DNA of 64,000 nt from Oceanobacillus caeni (GTDB taxonomy: Bacteria > Bacillota > Bacilli > Bacillales > Amphibacillaceae). Under the pieces are notes generated by a model. That model had not been told where the DNA came from. It did not search any database and was given only the letters and a program-made list of their open reading frames with translations. Of this stretch, positions 29,390 through 38,472 are shown in pieces. The stretch covers positions 1 to 64,000 of the forward strand of contig NZ_JAHHXM010000011.1 in NCBI RefSeq assembly GCF_019037185.1. The letters run 5' to 3'. Made by a program: the position numbers and the translations under genes. Each line of letters opens with the position of its first letter. The stretch's first letter is position 1.

Positions 29390-30274
29390 ATGAGTAAAGT
29401 AAAAGTTGGAATTATCGGTTCTGGAAATATCGGATCCGATTTAATGGTGAAATTAAGAAAATCCGAATTACTAGAAGTTACAACCATGATGGGAATTGAT
29501 GCGACATCAAGAGGGATGAAACATGCGAAGGAAATCGGTTTGGAAGTGTTTGATAACGGGATAGACGGTTTACTAGATAATCCTAATTTAGTAGATATTA
29601 TTTTTGATGCGACAAGTGCTAAAGCGCATATCGCTAATGCGGAAGTGGCTAAAAAACTAGGAAAACAAATGATAGATTTAACCCCAGCTGCAATAGGCCC
29701 ATTTATCGTTCCAACAGTAAACCTAGGTTCTCATTTGGATGCAGATAATGTGAACCTCATTACTTGTGGAGGGCAAGCGACGATTCCTATTATCCATGCG
29801 ATTAATCAAGTGGCGCCAGTCGAGTATGGAGAAATTGTTGCAACGATTTCAAGTAAGAGTGCAGGCCCCGGTACACGAGCGAACATTGATGAATTCACCG
29901 AAACGACAGCAAAAGGGATTGAACAAGTAGGAGGGGCGAAAAGAGGAAAAGCAATTATTATACTAAACCCTGCCGAACCACCAATCATGATGCGTGATAC
30001 GGTTCATGCGATTGTAGATCCTAGGGCTGTTGATGAAAAGGCAATTACGGATTCTGTTGTACAAATGGCAGAAAGAGTACAGTCTTATGTTCCAGGATAT
30101 AAATTACGTACAGATCCAATTTTTGATGGAAATAAAGTAACCGTGTTCATAGAAGTGGAAGGTGCAGGACACTATCTACCGAAATATGCAGGGAACTTGG
30201 ATATTATGACATCTGCAGCAGTGAAAGTAGCGGAAGAATTTGCGAAAAGTAGATTGAACGTCACAACGAAATAA
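29390..30274 (+). CDS. Acetaldehyde dehydrogenase (acylating)
   Basis: Converts acetaldehyde, NAD+ and CoA to acetyl-CoA, channelled from the partner aldolase. The N-terminal Rossmann motif is [14 protein letters not shown] (residues 5-18); the catalytic Cys lies in [12 protein letters not shown] (about residue 127). The C-terminal [20 protein letters not shown] is family-typical. I use the second ATG (29390) because the first abuts GAGGAGGG. Length 294 matches the DmpF/BphJ/PraG family. Adjacent to its aldolase, as always in this pathway. Confidence 0.93.
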   Translation: MSKVKVGIIGSGNIGSDLMVKLRKSELLEVTTMMGIDATSRGMKHAKEIGLEVFDNGIDGLLDNPNLVDIIFDATSAKAHIANAEVAKKLGKQMIDLTPAAIGPFIVPTVNLGSHLDADNVNLITCGGQATIPIIHAINQVAPVEYGEIVATISSKSAGPGTRANIDEFTETTAKGIEQVGGAKRGKAIIILNPAEPPIMMRDTVHAIVDPRAVDEKAITDSVVQMAERVQSYVPGYKLRTDPIFDGNKVTVFIEVEGAGHYLPKYAGNLDIMTSAAVKVAEEFAKSRLNVTTK

Positions 30275-30295
30275 GTAGCGGGGAGGAGGATGAAT

Positions 30296-31306
30296 ATGTC
30301 CAATTTAAAAATTACAGAAGTTGCATTACGAGATGGAAGTCATGCGATTAGTCATCAGTTTACAGTAGAACAAGTAACATCCATTACGAAAGCGTTAAAT
30401 GAAGCACGTGTTCCTTATGTGGAAGTAACACATGGAGACGGACTTGGAGGATCTTCTTTACAATACGGGTTATCAAGGACGGACGAATTAAAATTAATCG
30501 AAGCAGCAGTTGGCGTTGCTGATTTTTCTAAGATTTCGGTATTGCTGTTACCGGGAATCGGTACTATTGAGGATCTAAAAGTTGCTGAAAATCTTGGAGC
30601 AAAAATGGTAAGGGTTGCAACTCATGTAACGGAGGCGGATGTTTCCAAGCAACATATTGAAACGGCAAAAGAATTAGGGATGGAAACAGTTGGATTTTTA
30701 ATGATGAGTCACATGGCACCAGTGGAAAAACTGGTAGAACAAGCGAAATTAATGGAAAGCTATGGTGCGGATGTCGTTTATGTAACCGACTCAGCTGGAG
30801 CACTACTTCCGCATGAGGTAAAAGAAAGAATCAAAGCACTCAAACAAGAGTTGTCTGTGGAAATTGGATTCCATGCTCATAACAACCTTTCCCTTGCGAT
30901 GGGGAATACATTAGCTGCAATTGAAGAGGGTGCTACCCGGATTGATGGTAGTGTTCGTTGCCTAGGAGCGGGTGCTGGGAATACTCAAACAGAAGTATTG
31001 GTGGCTGTTCTTGAAAAAATGGGAATTGATACGGGAATTGACCTTTACAAGATGATGGATCTTGCCGAAAATATCGTGGCACCGATTTTACCACAGCCAC
31101 AAGAAATTACAAAAAATAGTTTAACATTAGGCTTTGCGGGTGTTTATTCTAGTTTCCAAGTACATGCAAACCGTGCTGCAAAGAAATTCAACATTGACTC
31201 CCGCGATATTTTAGTAGAATTAGGAAAACGAGAAGTGGTCGGTGGACAGGAAGATATGATTATCGATGTTGCGGCGGAATTAGCGAAAGCAAAATCGTTG
31301 GTTTAA
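30296..31306 (+). CDS. 4-Hydroxy-2-oxovalerate aldolase
   Basis: Cleaves 4-hydroxy-2-oxovalerate to pyruvate and acetaldehyde. The 336 residues show the DmpG/HOA features: EVALRDGSHAISHQF (catalytic Arg-Asp at about 14-15), THGDGLGGSSLQYG, and metal ligands in FHAHNNLSLAMGN (about residues 197-209). The start is the second ATG (30296), six bases behind GGAGG. Forms a channelling complex with the upstream acetaldehyde dehydrogenase. Confidence 0.94.
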   Translation: MSNLKITEVALRDGSHAISHQFTVEQVTSITKALNEARVPYVEVTHGDGLGGSSLQYGLSRTDELKLIEAAVGVADFSKISVLLLPGIGTIEDLKVAENLGAKMVRVATHVTEADVSKQHIETAKELGMETVGFLMMSHMAPVEKLVEQAKLMESYGADVVYVTDSAGALLPHEVKERIKALKQELSVEIGFHAHNNLSLAMGNTLAAIEEGATRIDGSVRCLGAGAGNTQTEVLVAVLEKMGIDTGIDLYKMMDLAENIVAPILPQPQEITKNSLTLGFAGVYSSFQVHANRAAKKFNIDSRDILVELGKREVVGGQEDMIIDVAAELAKAKSLV

Positions 31307-31325
31307 TACAATCAGGAGGCTGAAA

Positions 31326-32126
31326 ATGGTTACTAAAATGGATACACATTTAATTAAGGAACTTGCGAATTATACACATGGCGCAGAAAAAGAAAAAAGA
31401 GAGATTACAAAAATTACTGCTGATTTGTACCCAGAGCTTTCAATTGAAGAGGCATATTTAGTCCAGGAAGAATTAGTAAGACAAAAGCTAGAAGAAGGAA
31501 AGAAAATTGTAGGACCGAAAATGGGTATTACGAGTGAAGCGAAAATGAAACAAATGAATGTAGATGATCCGATTTATGGTTATGTTTTTGATTACATGGT
31601 AGTTAATGAAGGGGATTCTATCTCGATATCAGACTACATTCATCCAAAAGTAGAGCCTGAGATTGGGTTTGTTTTATCAAGGGATTTGGAAGGTCCGAAT
31701 GTAACAGCATTAGATGTTCTTGCCGCAACAGAATATGTATTCCCAGCAATTGAGATTATTGATAGTCGCTATGAAAATTTTAACTTCACATTGCCAGACG
31801 TTATTGCAGATAATACATCTGCAGCAGGAGCGGTATTCGGTACCACTTTGAAAAGACCTGACAATTTGGAATTAGATGTAGTTGGTGTAACACTATCGAT
31901 AAACGGAGAAATCCAAGCTTTAGGTGCTGGTGCTGCAGTACTTGGTCACCCAGCTAATTCGGTTGCTAGACTAGCAAACATGTTAGCGAAAAAAGGGGAA
32001 AAAGTAATAGCGGGAGAGCCAATTTTAACAGGTGGACTTACAGCGGCTGTTATGTTATCTCCCGGAGATTTCGTAAATGTAAAAGTTGGTGGAATTGGTG
32101 ATGTTTCTTTCTTTGTGAAAGAATAA
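31326..32126 (+). CDS. 4-Oxalocrotonate (2-oxo-3-hexenedioate) decarboxylase
   Basis: Decarboxylates 2-oxo-3-hexenedioate to 2-hydroxypenta-2,4-dienoate. The 266-residue protein is a paralogue of the hydratase at 28580, with GPKMGITSEAKMKQM, PKVEPEIGFVL and PAIEIIDSRYENF; the MGITSEAKMKQMN sequence fits the decarboxylase (DmpH/PraD) branch. AGGAGG precedes the ATG. Decarboxylase and hydratase usually act as a complex. Confidence 0.85.
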   Translation: MVTKMDTHLIKELANYTHGAEKEKREITKITADLYPELSIEEAYLVQEELVRQKLEEGKKIVGPKMGITSEAKMKQMNVDDPIYGYVFDYMVVNEGDSISISDYIHPKVEPEIGFVLSRDLEGPNVTALDVLAATEYVFPAIEIIDSRYENFNFTLPDVIADNTSAAGAVFGTTLKRPDNLELDVVGVTLSINGEIQALGAGAAVLGHPANSVARLANMLAKKGEKVIAGEPILTGGLTAAVMLSPGDFVNVKVGGIGDVSFFVKE

Positions 32127-32153
32127 TTAACTATCAAGATAGGAGGGATTGAT

Positions 32154-32345
32154 TTGCCAATCGTTCAAATTTCTATTATGGAAGGTAGATCCCAAGAAAA
32201 AATTGATACTCTGTTGAAAAATGTAACCACTGCGGTAAGCGAATCACTGGATGCACCGAAAGAAAATGTTCGTGTTATTGTAACGGAAGTACCGAAAACA
32301 CATTGGGCTATAGGTGGTACAAGTGCTAAGAATTTAGGTAGGTAA
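32154..32345 (+). CDS. 4-Oxalocrotonate tautomerase
   Basis: Isomerises 2-hydroxymuconate to 2-oxo-3-hexenedioate. The 63 residues begin with PIVQISIMEGRSQEKID, so the catalytic proline is exposed at position 1 once Met is removed. Arg-11 (GRS) and the later Arg in VRVIVTEV are conserved. TTG start behind AGGAGGG. Last gene of the lower-pathway operon. Confidence 0.92.
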   Translation: MPIVQISIMEGRSQEKIDTLLKNVTTAVSESLDAPKENVRVIVTEVPKTHWAIGGTSAKNLGR

Positions 32346-32426
32346 TTAAGAGTGGTGAGGAGATTCTAATGTAGGGTCTCCTTTTACAATGAATGTCTGT
32401 AATTATTTGATAAAAATTTTTAGAAT

Positions 32427-32443
32427 GTTCCGCATAGGGGAAC
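32427..32443. promoter_or_regulatory. Predicted IclR-type operator, site 3
   Basis: GTTCCGCATAGGGGAAC has perfect 5-bp arms GTTCC / GGAAC. It lies 129 bases before the class I dioxygenase start. It differs from sites 1 and 2 at three positions. Confidence 0.68.
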
Positions 32444-32571
32444 TATTGGGTTTTTATTACTTGTTTATCCTTTATAATCGAATCAAGTAGTCTAATGATC
32501 TAGTAAAACTTTTGAAAACTAATGAAAACGTTACCAAATGGTTGAAATTTTATAATAAGGGGGAATTTAGA

Positions 32572-33558
32572 ATGGAAAAGGAATTGAAAAAGTTTGATGT
32601 TGCACAATTAGCTCATGTGGAAATCTTTACTCCAGATCCAGACGGTACTCTATGGTTCTTTAAAGAATTATTAGGGCTGCAAGAAACAGCTAGGGAAGGA
32701 CAGTCTGTTTATCTCCGTGGTTATGAAGACTTTTATCATCATACATTAAAAGTGACGGAAAGAAATGAGCCTGGTTTAGGTCATATTAGCTGGAGGGCTA
32801 GTTCTAAAGAAGCTTTAGAGAGACGTGTGAAGGAACTAGAGAAATCAGGAGCGGGTAAAGGTTGGATTGATGGTGACCTAGGTCATGGTGCAGCATATCA
32901 ATTCGTTACTCCTGACAACCATAACATGGAAATTCTTTGGGATGTTGATTATTTTCAACCGAATGAAAGTCAATTCACTGTATTAAATAACCGACCACAA
33001 AAACGCCCCCTTACAAGTGTTCCGGTGCGCAGACTTGATCATGTGAACTTAATGTCTAGTGATGTAACAAGAAATAAGGACTTTATGATGGATGAACTTG
33101 GTTTTAGATTAAGAGAGCATGTAGTAAGAAATGATGGGTCAGAAATTGGCTCTTGGTTAAGTGTTAGCCCGCTCGTTCATGAGTTGGCGTTTATGGGTGA
33201 TGCATCAACTTCAGAGCAAGGCCTTGGGAAACTTCACCATGTTGCATTCTGGTACGGATTTCCACAACATTTACACGATCTTTCGGAAGTACTTACTGAA
33301 AATAGAATTCAAATCGAAGCTGGTCCATTAAAACATGGGGTATCCCAAGCAATGTGTATGTATGTCATCGAACCAGGTGGTAACCGTGTTGAACTGTTCG
33401 GGGATTCTGGATATTTAATCTTTGATCCAGATTGGAAACCAGTAACGTGGGCAGAAGAGCAAGTAGAAAGAGCAATTATCTTCTATGGAGCCCCGTTACC
33501 AGATACGTATTTTAAATATGGAACTCCAAATGTGCAATCAACTGTGATTAATAAATAG
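32572..33558 (+). CDS. Class I extradiol dioxygenase, catechol 2,3-dioxygenase-like
   Basis: A 328-residue two-domain vicinal-oxygen-chelate dioxygenase. The three metal ligands are visible in the second domain: His in RLDHVNLM (about 159), His in [10 protein letters not shown] (about 222) and Glu in NRVELFGD (about 275). The C-terminal [11 protein letters not shown] resembles Bacillus/Geobacillus catechol 2,3-dioxygenases. I start at ATG 32572, behind AAGGGGGAA; the open frame extends 20 codons further without a site. It is a stand-alone unit with its own IclR-like box. Homoprotocatechuate dioxygenase is a possible alternative. Confidence 0.82.
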   Translation: MEKELKKFDVAQLAHVEIFTPDPDGTLWFFKELLGLQETAREGQSVYLRGYEDFYHHTLKVTERNEPGLGHISWRASSKEALERRVKELEKSGAGKGWIDGDLGHGAAYQFVTPDNHNMEILWDVDYFQPNESQFTVLNNRPQKRPLTSVPVRRLDHVNLMSSDVTRNKDFMMDELGFRLREHVVRNDGSEIGSWLSVSPLVHELAFMGDASTSEQGLGKLHHVAFWYGFPQHLHDLSEVLTENRIQIEAGPLKHGVSQAMCMYVIEPGGNRVELFGDSGYLIFDPDWKPVTWAEEQVERAIIFYGAPLPDTYFKYGTPNVQSTVINK

Positions 33559-33566
33559 GAATATTT

Positions 33567-33600
33567 AATGTCTTCTTCCTGTTGGGAGGAAGACATTTTT
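33567..33600 (+). terminator. Terminator of the class I dioxygenase gene
   Basis: AATGTCTTC pairs with GAAGACATT, followed by a T-run, nine bases after the stop codon. Confidence 0.88.
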
Positions 33601-33698
33601 CTTTGTTGTGGTATCTTGTAGTGCCCTTTATGGTAAGAATGTAAGGCATAATATTAGAGAAAATTTTAGGTTTGAAAAAATATTTTTATAAAAACTAT

Positions 33699-33725
33699 TA
33701 AACTTTGTTAAAACTCCACCGATAA
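33699..33725 (+). promoter_or_regulatory. SigD (flagellar) promoter of hag
   Basis: TAAA (33699-33702), a 15-base spacer and ACCGATAA (33718-33725) match the SigD consensus TAAA-N15-GCCGATAT closely. The predicted leader is about 185 bases. Confidence 0.85.
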
Positions 33726-33877
33726 TAATAGTGTAGACGTCAGGAAGATGTTTACAACGGCCTAACGTTAGGAAATACCGGTAATCATTTAAGTCTTCAA
33801 AAATCTTTTTGGAGCAAATTTTATTTGGTAGTAATTCCATTTGATGGAGTTATTATAAATTTAAAGCGAGACACAAG

Positions 33878-33917
33878 GACGTGACTTGCTAAAACAAACA
33901 CATGGAGGTAGGAACAA
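33878..33917 (+). promoter_or_regulatory. Possible CsrA sites in the hag leader
   Basis: CAAGGACGTGACTTG presents a GGA in the loop of a CAAG/CTTG hairpin, and a second GGA overlaps the ribosome binding site (CATGGAGGTAGGA). B. subtilis hag has two CsrA sites in this arrangement; here it is inferred from the sequence. Confidence 0.45.
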
Positions 33918-34124
33918 ATGAGAATTAATCACAATATTGCGGCGCTTAATACTTATCGTCAGTTAGGTGCGGCAAACAATGCACAATCTAAATCAATGGA
34001 GAAATTATCTTCTGGGCTTCGTATTAATAGTGCAGCAGATGACGCAGCTGGTCTTGCAATCTCAGAAAAAATGCGTGGACAAATTCGAGGGTTAGATATG
34101 GCTGCTAAAAACTCTCAAGACGGT
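33918..34124 (+). CDS. hag: Flagellin Hag, exon 1
   Basis: The first 69 codons of flagellin, [20 protein letters not shown] through [11 protein letters not shown], which is the conserved D0/D1 N-terminal region. Without splicing the frame continues RLEMPL and stops. Joined to exon 2 at 34403 it gives an uninterrupted 271-residue flagellin. GGAGG precedes the ATG. It is driven by a SigD promoter. Secreted by the flagellar export system; it forms the filament. Confidence 0.93.
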
Positions 34125-34402
34125 AGACTAGAAATGCCGCTCTAAGTAGTAATACTTAGATAAACACTCCGTGAATTCGGTGGAACCCCAAACCAGCAAA
34201 TGCGGATGGTGGGCAATACCGAGCCAAGCCTAATGAATCGGTAGTTTGGTAATTAGGAAGGTGTGACGGTCAGGTGGTGAGGAACCGTACCAATAACCCA
34301 CCCACGAGCGCGGGGCACCCTGATTAGGGGTGAAGATATGACCTGAACTTTATGGAAACATAAAGAAGCAGAGGATAAAAAACCACTGCGATAACATAAT
34401 TG
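34125..34402 (+). other. Group I self-splicing intron in hag
   Basis: A 278-base insertion with group I hallmarks. Exon 1 ends in U (CGGU) and the intron ends in G. P1 forms between exon CGGU and internal guide GCCG (34136-34139), giving the required G-U pair at the splice site. P7 pairs GGTCA (34268-34272) with TGACC (34339-34343), the latter in the S-type element GAAGATATGACC. P9-like hairpins follow (CTTTATG/CATAAAG, GCAG/CTGC). There is no internal endonuclease gene. Excision joins GGT to ATT in phase 0. Group I introns are known in flagellin genes of some thermophilic Bacillus and Geobacillus. Confidence 0.9.
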
Positions 34403-35011
34403 ATTTCTCTAATCCAAACAGCTGAAGGTGCATTAAATGAAACGCACTCTATTCTTCAACGTATGCGTGAACTAGCTGTTCAAGGTGGAAATGATACTAA
34501 TGTATCAGCTGATCGAGGTGCTATTCAAGACGAATTAAATCAATTAATGTCTGAGATCGATAGAATCGCGGATACCACAGCATTCAATGGTCAAAACCTA
34601 TTGGGTGGGTCATTCTCAGGAACATTACAAATTGGAGCGAATTCCGGACAAGTTATTAATGTTGCGATCTCTGCCATGGGAGCTTCTGCTTTAAGTATGA
34701 CAACTGCTAATGTATCTGTTGGTACTAATGCTGCGGCAAGTACAGCTATTTCCCATATAGATAGTGCTATTGAAGCCGTATCTAAACAACGCTCACAACT
34801 AGGTGCTTTGCAAAATCGTTTAGACCATACTATTAATAACCTGAACACATCTTCTGAAAACTTAACTGCTGCAGAATCTCGTGTTCGTGATGTTGATATG
34901 GCAAAAGAAATGATGGAACAAACAAAAGCTTCTATCCTTGCACAAGCTTCTCAGGCAATGCTTGCGCAAGCTAATCAACAGCCACAAGGTGTCTTACAAT
35001 TACTTCGTTAA
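34403..35011 (+). CDS. hag: Flagellin Hag, exon 2
   Basis: The remaining 202 codons, beginning [20 protein letters not shown] and ending [21 protein letters not shown]. These are the conserved D1 and C-terminal D0 regions; the variable central domain is short. A TTG at 34400 could in principle start a fragment, but it lies inside the intron's last bases and has no ribosome binding site. The terminator at 35039 ends the transcript. Confidence 0.93.
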   Translation: MSLIQTAEGALNETHSILQRMRELAVQGGNDTNVSADRGAIQDELNQLMSEIDRIADTTAFNGQNLLGGSFSGTLQIGANSGQVINVAISAMGASALSMTTANVSVGTNAAASTAISHIDSAIEAVSKQRSQLGALQNRLDHTINNLNTSSENLTAAESRVRDVDMAKEMMEQTKASILAQASQAMLAQANQQPQGVLQLLR

Positions 35012-35038
35012 TTTTAATGGAGTAGTAAGTTAAAAGAA

Positions 35039-35073
35039 ATATCGTGCTGTGACTATAGCACGATATTTTTATT
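35039..35073 (+). terminator. Terminator of hag
   Basis: ATATCGTGCT pairs with AGCACGATAT around GTGACTAT, followed by TTTTATTTAG. Confidence 0.88.
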
Positions 35074-35105
35074 TAGTTTATTACTCCTTAGGAGGGTTTA
35101 ACAAT

Positions 35106-38100
35106 ATGAGACCATTTATTTCATTATGCATGATTGTAAAAAATGAAGAGAAAGTAATAGAACGCTGTTTATCCTCTATTTCTCGTTTAGTAGATGAAGT
35201 AGTTGTTGTAGATACTGGATCTACAGATAGAACTAAAGAAATAGTATCACGATATACATCAAAAATTTACGACTTTGAATGGATTAATGATTTTTCAGCT
35301 GCGCGAAATTATGCAGCTTCAAAAGCCGCAGGGGAGTGGATACTTGTATTAGATGCAGATGAGTATGTTGATGAGGAAAATTTTAAAGATTTTATTCTAA
35401 AGTTAAAAGAAGATAACGGTCAATATGACTCATACTTTGTCAAAATACTTAACTTTGCTGGAAGTTTTGGAGAAACTTTAGTTCAGAACTTTCATGATAG
35501 AATTTATAAAAATAACGGTGAAATTAGCTATTATCGAAAGATTCATGAACAATTTAAAACCAACTCAGGAAAACCATTGAAAAATAGTAAGTCCAATCTG
35601 TTAATTTTTCATTCGGGGTATTTAAAAAATACAGTTGTTGAAAAAGAAAAAAGACGGCGAAATAAAGAATTAATCGATAAGGAAATAAAATACGGAAGTA
35701 ATAAAGCATTTGATCACTTTAATATAGGAAATGAGTATTGTTCAATTGGTGAATATGAAAAGGCATTAGATGCATATCTAGCAGCCTATAAATTAAAAAA
35801 GGATTTTAGGTTGGCATGGGTATCTACTGCATTAATTCAAATTATTATATGTTTAATTAATCTAAAAAGATATAACGATGCATTAAATGTTATTGTGGAC
35901 GCTGAAAAAATTTATGCTAATTCCCCCGAATTTCCATGTTTAAAAGGTGAAATCTTCTTTTTGAGAGGGCAATTAGAGGATGCAAAATCTACTTTTCAGG
36001 AACTAATAGAGAATAATGAAAAATATCAGCATATTATTTTAAGACCCGATTTAAAAGACCAAAGGCCCCACCTACGTTTAGGGGAAATATTTCTTAACCA
36101 AGAAGAATATAATGGGGCAATTTACCATTTTACAAATGTATTAAATATAAATAATAACAATATAGAAAGTATTAATAAGGTAGTGTGCTTACTAAACAAA
36201 TTTCATACAGAAGATGAAATAGCAACCTTTTTAAAAACGAACAACCTAGTGAATGAGAATAATATTCAAATATATGTTAGAGCATGTTTTGATGTAGGTA
36301 ACCCTTCTTTAGCATTAAACTTACTTAAAGAATATACGGATAAATATAGACTATTACAAAAGGCTTCAATTCTTAAAAGACTATGTATTAGTAATGTAGG
36401 GGATATTGATGAAATAAACGGCATATTACAATCAGATGTTTTGGAGAAATTGTTAGAATCAAATTGGATTAATATTGTCGATATATTATTATTAAACGAT
36501 TATGTGTCTCAAGAATATGATTTAATACCCTTAATTAATTCTATGAAACAGAGTAAGCAGATTAGGGAATTAATGGATTTATTAGATGGTAATGAGTATC
36601 TCGTAAATCTTGATGAGAATTTAATCGTATATACATTACAGCAATTTTTTATTTATAAAAGATATGACTTGTGTAATGTAATTTTAGAGGACATAGAAAA
36701 AACTAATAAAGGAACAATTCTTAAAGTTGCTAGGATATTATTTTCTAATGAGTTTAAAGGAGAAGCTTTGCAACTATATGATTTATGTGATTGGGACAGA
36801 TTTAACGAGCAAGATTTTATAAATATAATTGATAGTTTAATAGAAACAAATGATAAAGAAAGTGTTTTAGAAGTAGCGAAATTAGCAATGGATACGTTTG
36901 AAGAGGATTTTCGTTTTTATAAGTATGTTTTGGAAAATACAATGGACAACTTTGTATTTAAAAAGGTTAGTGAAAAGGTAAATAAGATATTTACTCACAG
37001 TGAATATCTAAAAAATGTCACACTTACTAATGAAAAAAACTTAAAGGATGAGGAAAGCACTAAAATAATAATTACCGAACAAAATAAAATATTAGATGTA
37101 TTTTTGAAGTATATAGATAAGTATCTAATAAATCATTTTTCGCTAAAAAAGGATGAATTTACTGTTTGTTATCCGTATATTTCTTTTTTGAATAAAGATT
37201 GTGATTTTGCTAGTATTCAATTCCTGTTAGTGGTCGGTAACGATGTTAGAAAAAGTTCTACAATAGAGGTAGTAAAAGAAGAAGAACAATGGATTTTGCA
37301 AAATTTAAAAATGGACGGAGTAGATTATAAACAGAAAAAGATTATTCAGAAACAAAATTATATAACCAAGAAACCTAAAGTATTACTGGGGTATAGAGAT
37401 TATAGTGGTTGTAATACCCTTGCTTTATATAAATCAATACCATCATACATCACAGATAATTTTCAAATAGAATTTGTTAAAGCAGCGACAAATGAATTTA
37501 GTGAAAAGGCTCTAAAGAGTGACGTAATAGTAACAACAAATATGGAATTCAATCCTAAACAAATTTCTGATATTGGAGAAAAAATTATTATAGATACATG
37601 GCATGGCTTCCCATTAAAAAATATGTTTTATACTGATCCATATTATTTTTATAAAAATTCAATTGAACAATTTTGGAGCGAAGTTGATTTTTTGACATCA
37701 TATTCAAATTTGTATAGTAATACAATTAATAATTCAATTAAAGTAGATCCTGAAAAATATATAATTACTGGTTCACCCAGAAATGATTTTCTATTTAATC
37801 AGGACACTAGCAGGAAGTTACTGTTGGAATTATTAGGAAAAGAGGATAATGGACAAAGGTTTATATTTTATATGCCTACTTTTCGTAATGAGGATGTACA
37901 AAATTCTAATAGTTCTTCTAACCTTTTTGGTTTTAAAGATTTTAACCTAGATTCATTAGAAAATTTCTTGAATGTGAATAATTACGAACTAATAGTAAAA
38001 CTTCATCCTCTTTATAAAAAGAATCTTAGCGGCAATTTATTCAGTTATTCAAGAATAAGTATGTATCCTGAACATACAGCTTATAAGGAAACTACTGACC

Positions 38101-38435
38101 TTTATGAAGTTTTAAGTGCAACGGATATTTTAATTACAGACTATAGCTCAATTTACTTTGATTATTTATTATTGGATAAACCTATAGTTTTTGCTACACC
38201 AGACTTAGAACAGTATCAAGAAGAAAGAGGTTTTTGCCTTAAACCATTTGAAAATTGGACTCCGGGCCCTAAAGTTGTTACTCAGGAACAACTTCAATGT
38301 GAATTGATAAAATATGAAAAAGATAAAGATTACTATAGTTTATTCAGAAAAGAAATTAAAGATAAAGTTCATCAATATAAAGACGGGAAGTCTTCGGAAA
38401 GAGTATGGAAATTTATATCATCACTTTATTGTTAA
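35106..38435 (+). CDS. GT2-TPR-CDP-glycerol glycerophosphotransferase fusion
   Basis: A 1109-residue fusion. Residues 1-230 are a GT2 glycosyltransferase (FISLCMIVKNEEKVIERC, DTGSTDRTKEI, LDADEYVDEENF). Residues about 205-640 are helical TPR-like repeats (FDHFNIGNEYCSIGEYEKAL). The C-terminal 370 residues resemble TagB/TagF CDP-glycerol glycerophosphotransferases: DTWHGFPLKNMF, TGSPRNDFLF, YMPTFRNE, KLHPLYKKN, ITDYSSIYFDYLLLDKPIVFATPD. The start is ATG 35106 behind AGGAGGG. Directly downstream of hag and cytoplasmic by prediction, it probably modifies flagellin or another surface polymer; the target is inference. Codon use is more AT-rich than in the core region. Confidence 0.85.
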   Translation: MRPFISLCMIVKNEEKVIERCLSSISRLVDEVVVVDTGSTDRTKEIVSRYTSKIYDFEWINDFSAARNYAASKAAGEWILVLDADEYVDEENFKDFILKLKEDNGQYDSYFVKILNFAGSFGETLVQNFHDRIYKNNGEISYYRKIHEQFKTNSGKPLKNSKSNLLIFHSGYLKNTVVEKEKRRRNKELIDKEIKYGSNKAFDHFNIGNEYCSIGEYEKALDAYLAAYKLKKDFRLAWVSTALIQIIICLINLKRYNDALNVIVDAEKIYANSPEFPCLKGEIFFLRGQLEDAKSTFQELIENNEKYQHIILRPDLKDQRPHLRLGEIFLNQEEYNGAIYHFTNVLNINNNNIESINKVVCLLNKFHTEDEIATFLKTNNLVNENNIQIYVRACFDVGNPSLALNLLKEYTDKYRLLQKASILKRLCISNVGDIDEINGILQSDVLEKLLESNWINIVDILLLNDYVSQEYDLIPLINSMKQSKQIRELMDLLDGNEYLVNLDENLIVYTLQQFFIYKRYDLCNVILEDIEKTNKGTILKVARILFSNEFKGEALQLYDLCDWDRFNEQDFINIIDSLIETNDKESVLEVAKLAMDTFEEDFRFYKYVLENTMDNFVFKKVSEKVNKIFTHSEYLKNVTLTNEKNLKDEESTKIIITEQNKILDVFLKYIDKYLINHFSLKKDEFTVCYPYISFLNKDCDFASIQFLLVVGNDVRKSSTIEVVKEEEQWILQNLKMDGVDYKQKKIIQKQNYITKKPKVLLGYRDYSGCNTLALYKSIPSYITDNFQIEFVKAATNEFSEKALKSDVIVTTNMEFNPKQISDIGEKIIIDTWHGFPLKNMFYTDPYYFYKNSIEQFWSEVDFLTSYSNLYSNTINNSIKVDPEKYIITGSPRNDFLFNQDTSRKLLLELLGKEDNGQRFIFYMPTFRNEDVQNSNSSSNLFGFKDFNLDSLENFLNVNNYELIVKLHPLYKKNLSGNLFSYSRISMYPEHTAYKETTDLYEVLSATDILITDYSSIYFDYLLLDKPIVFATPDLEQYQEERGFCLKPFENWTPGPKVVTQEQLQCELIKYEKDKDYYSLFRKEIKDKVHQYKDGKSSERVWKFISSLYC

Positions 38436-38472
38436 ATAGAAAATCCGCTAATATTGTAATGGGGGAGTATAC

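Noticed and set aside
34400-34402. TTG as an independent start of a shorter flagellin
   Set aside because: It is the last three bases of the group I intron, lacks a ribosome binding site, and would omit the essential N-terminal D0 region.
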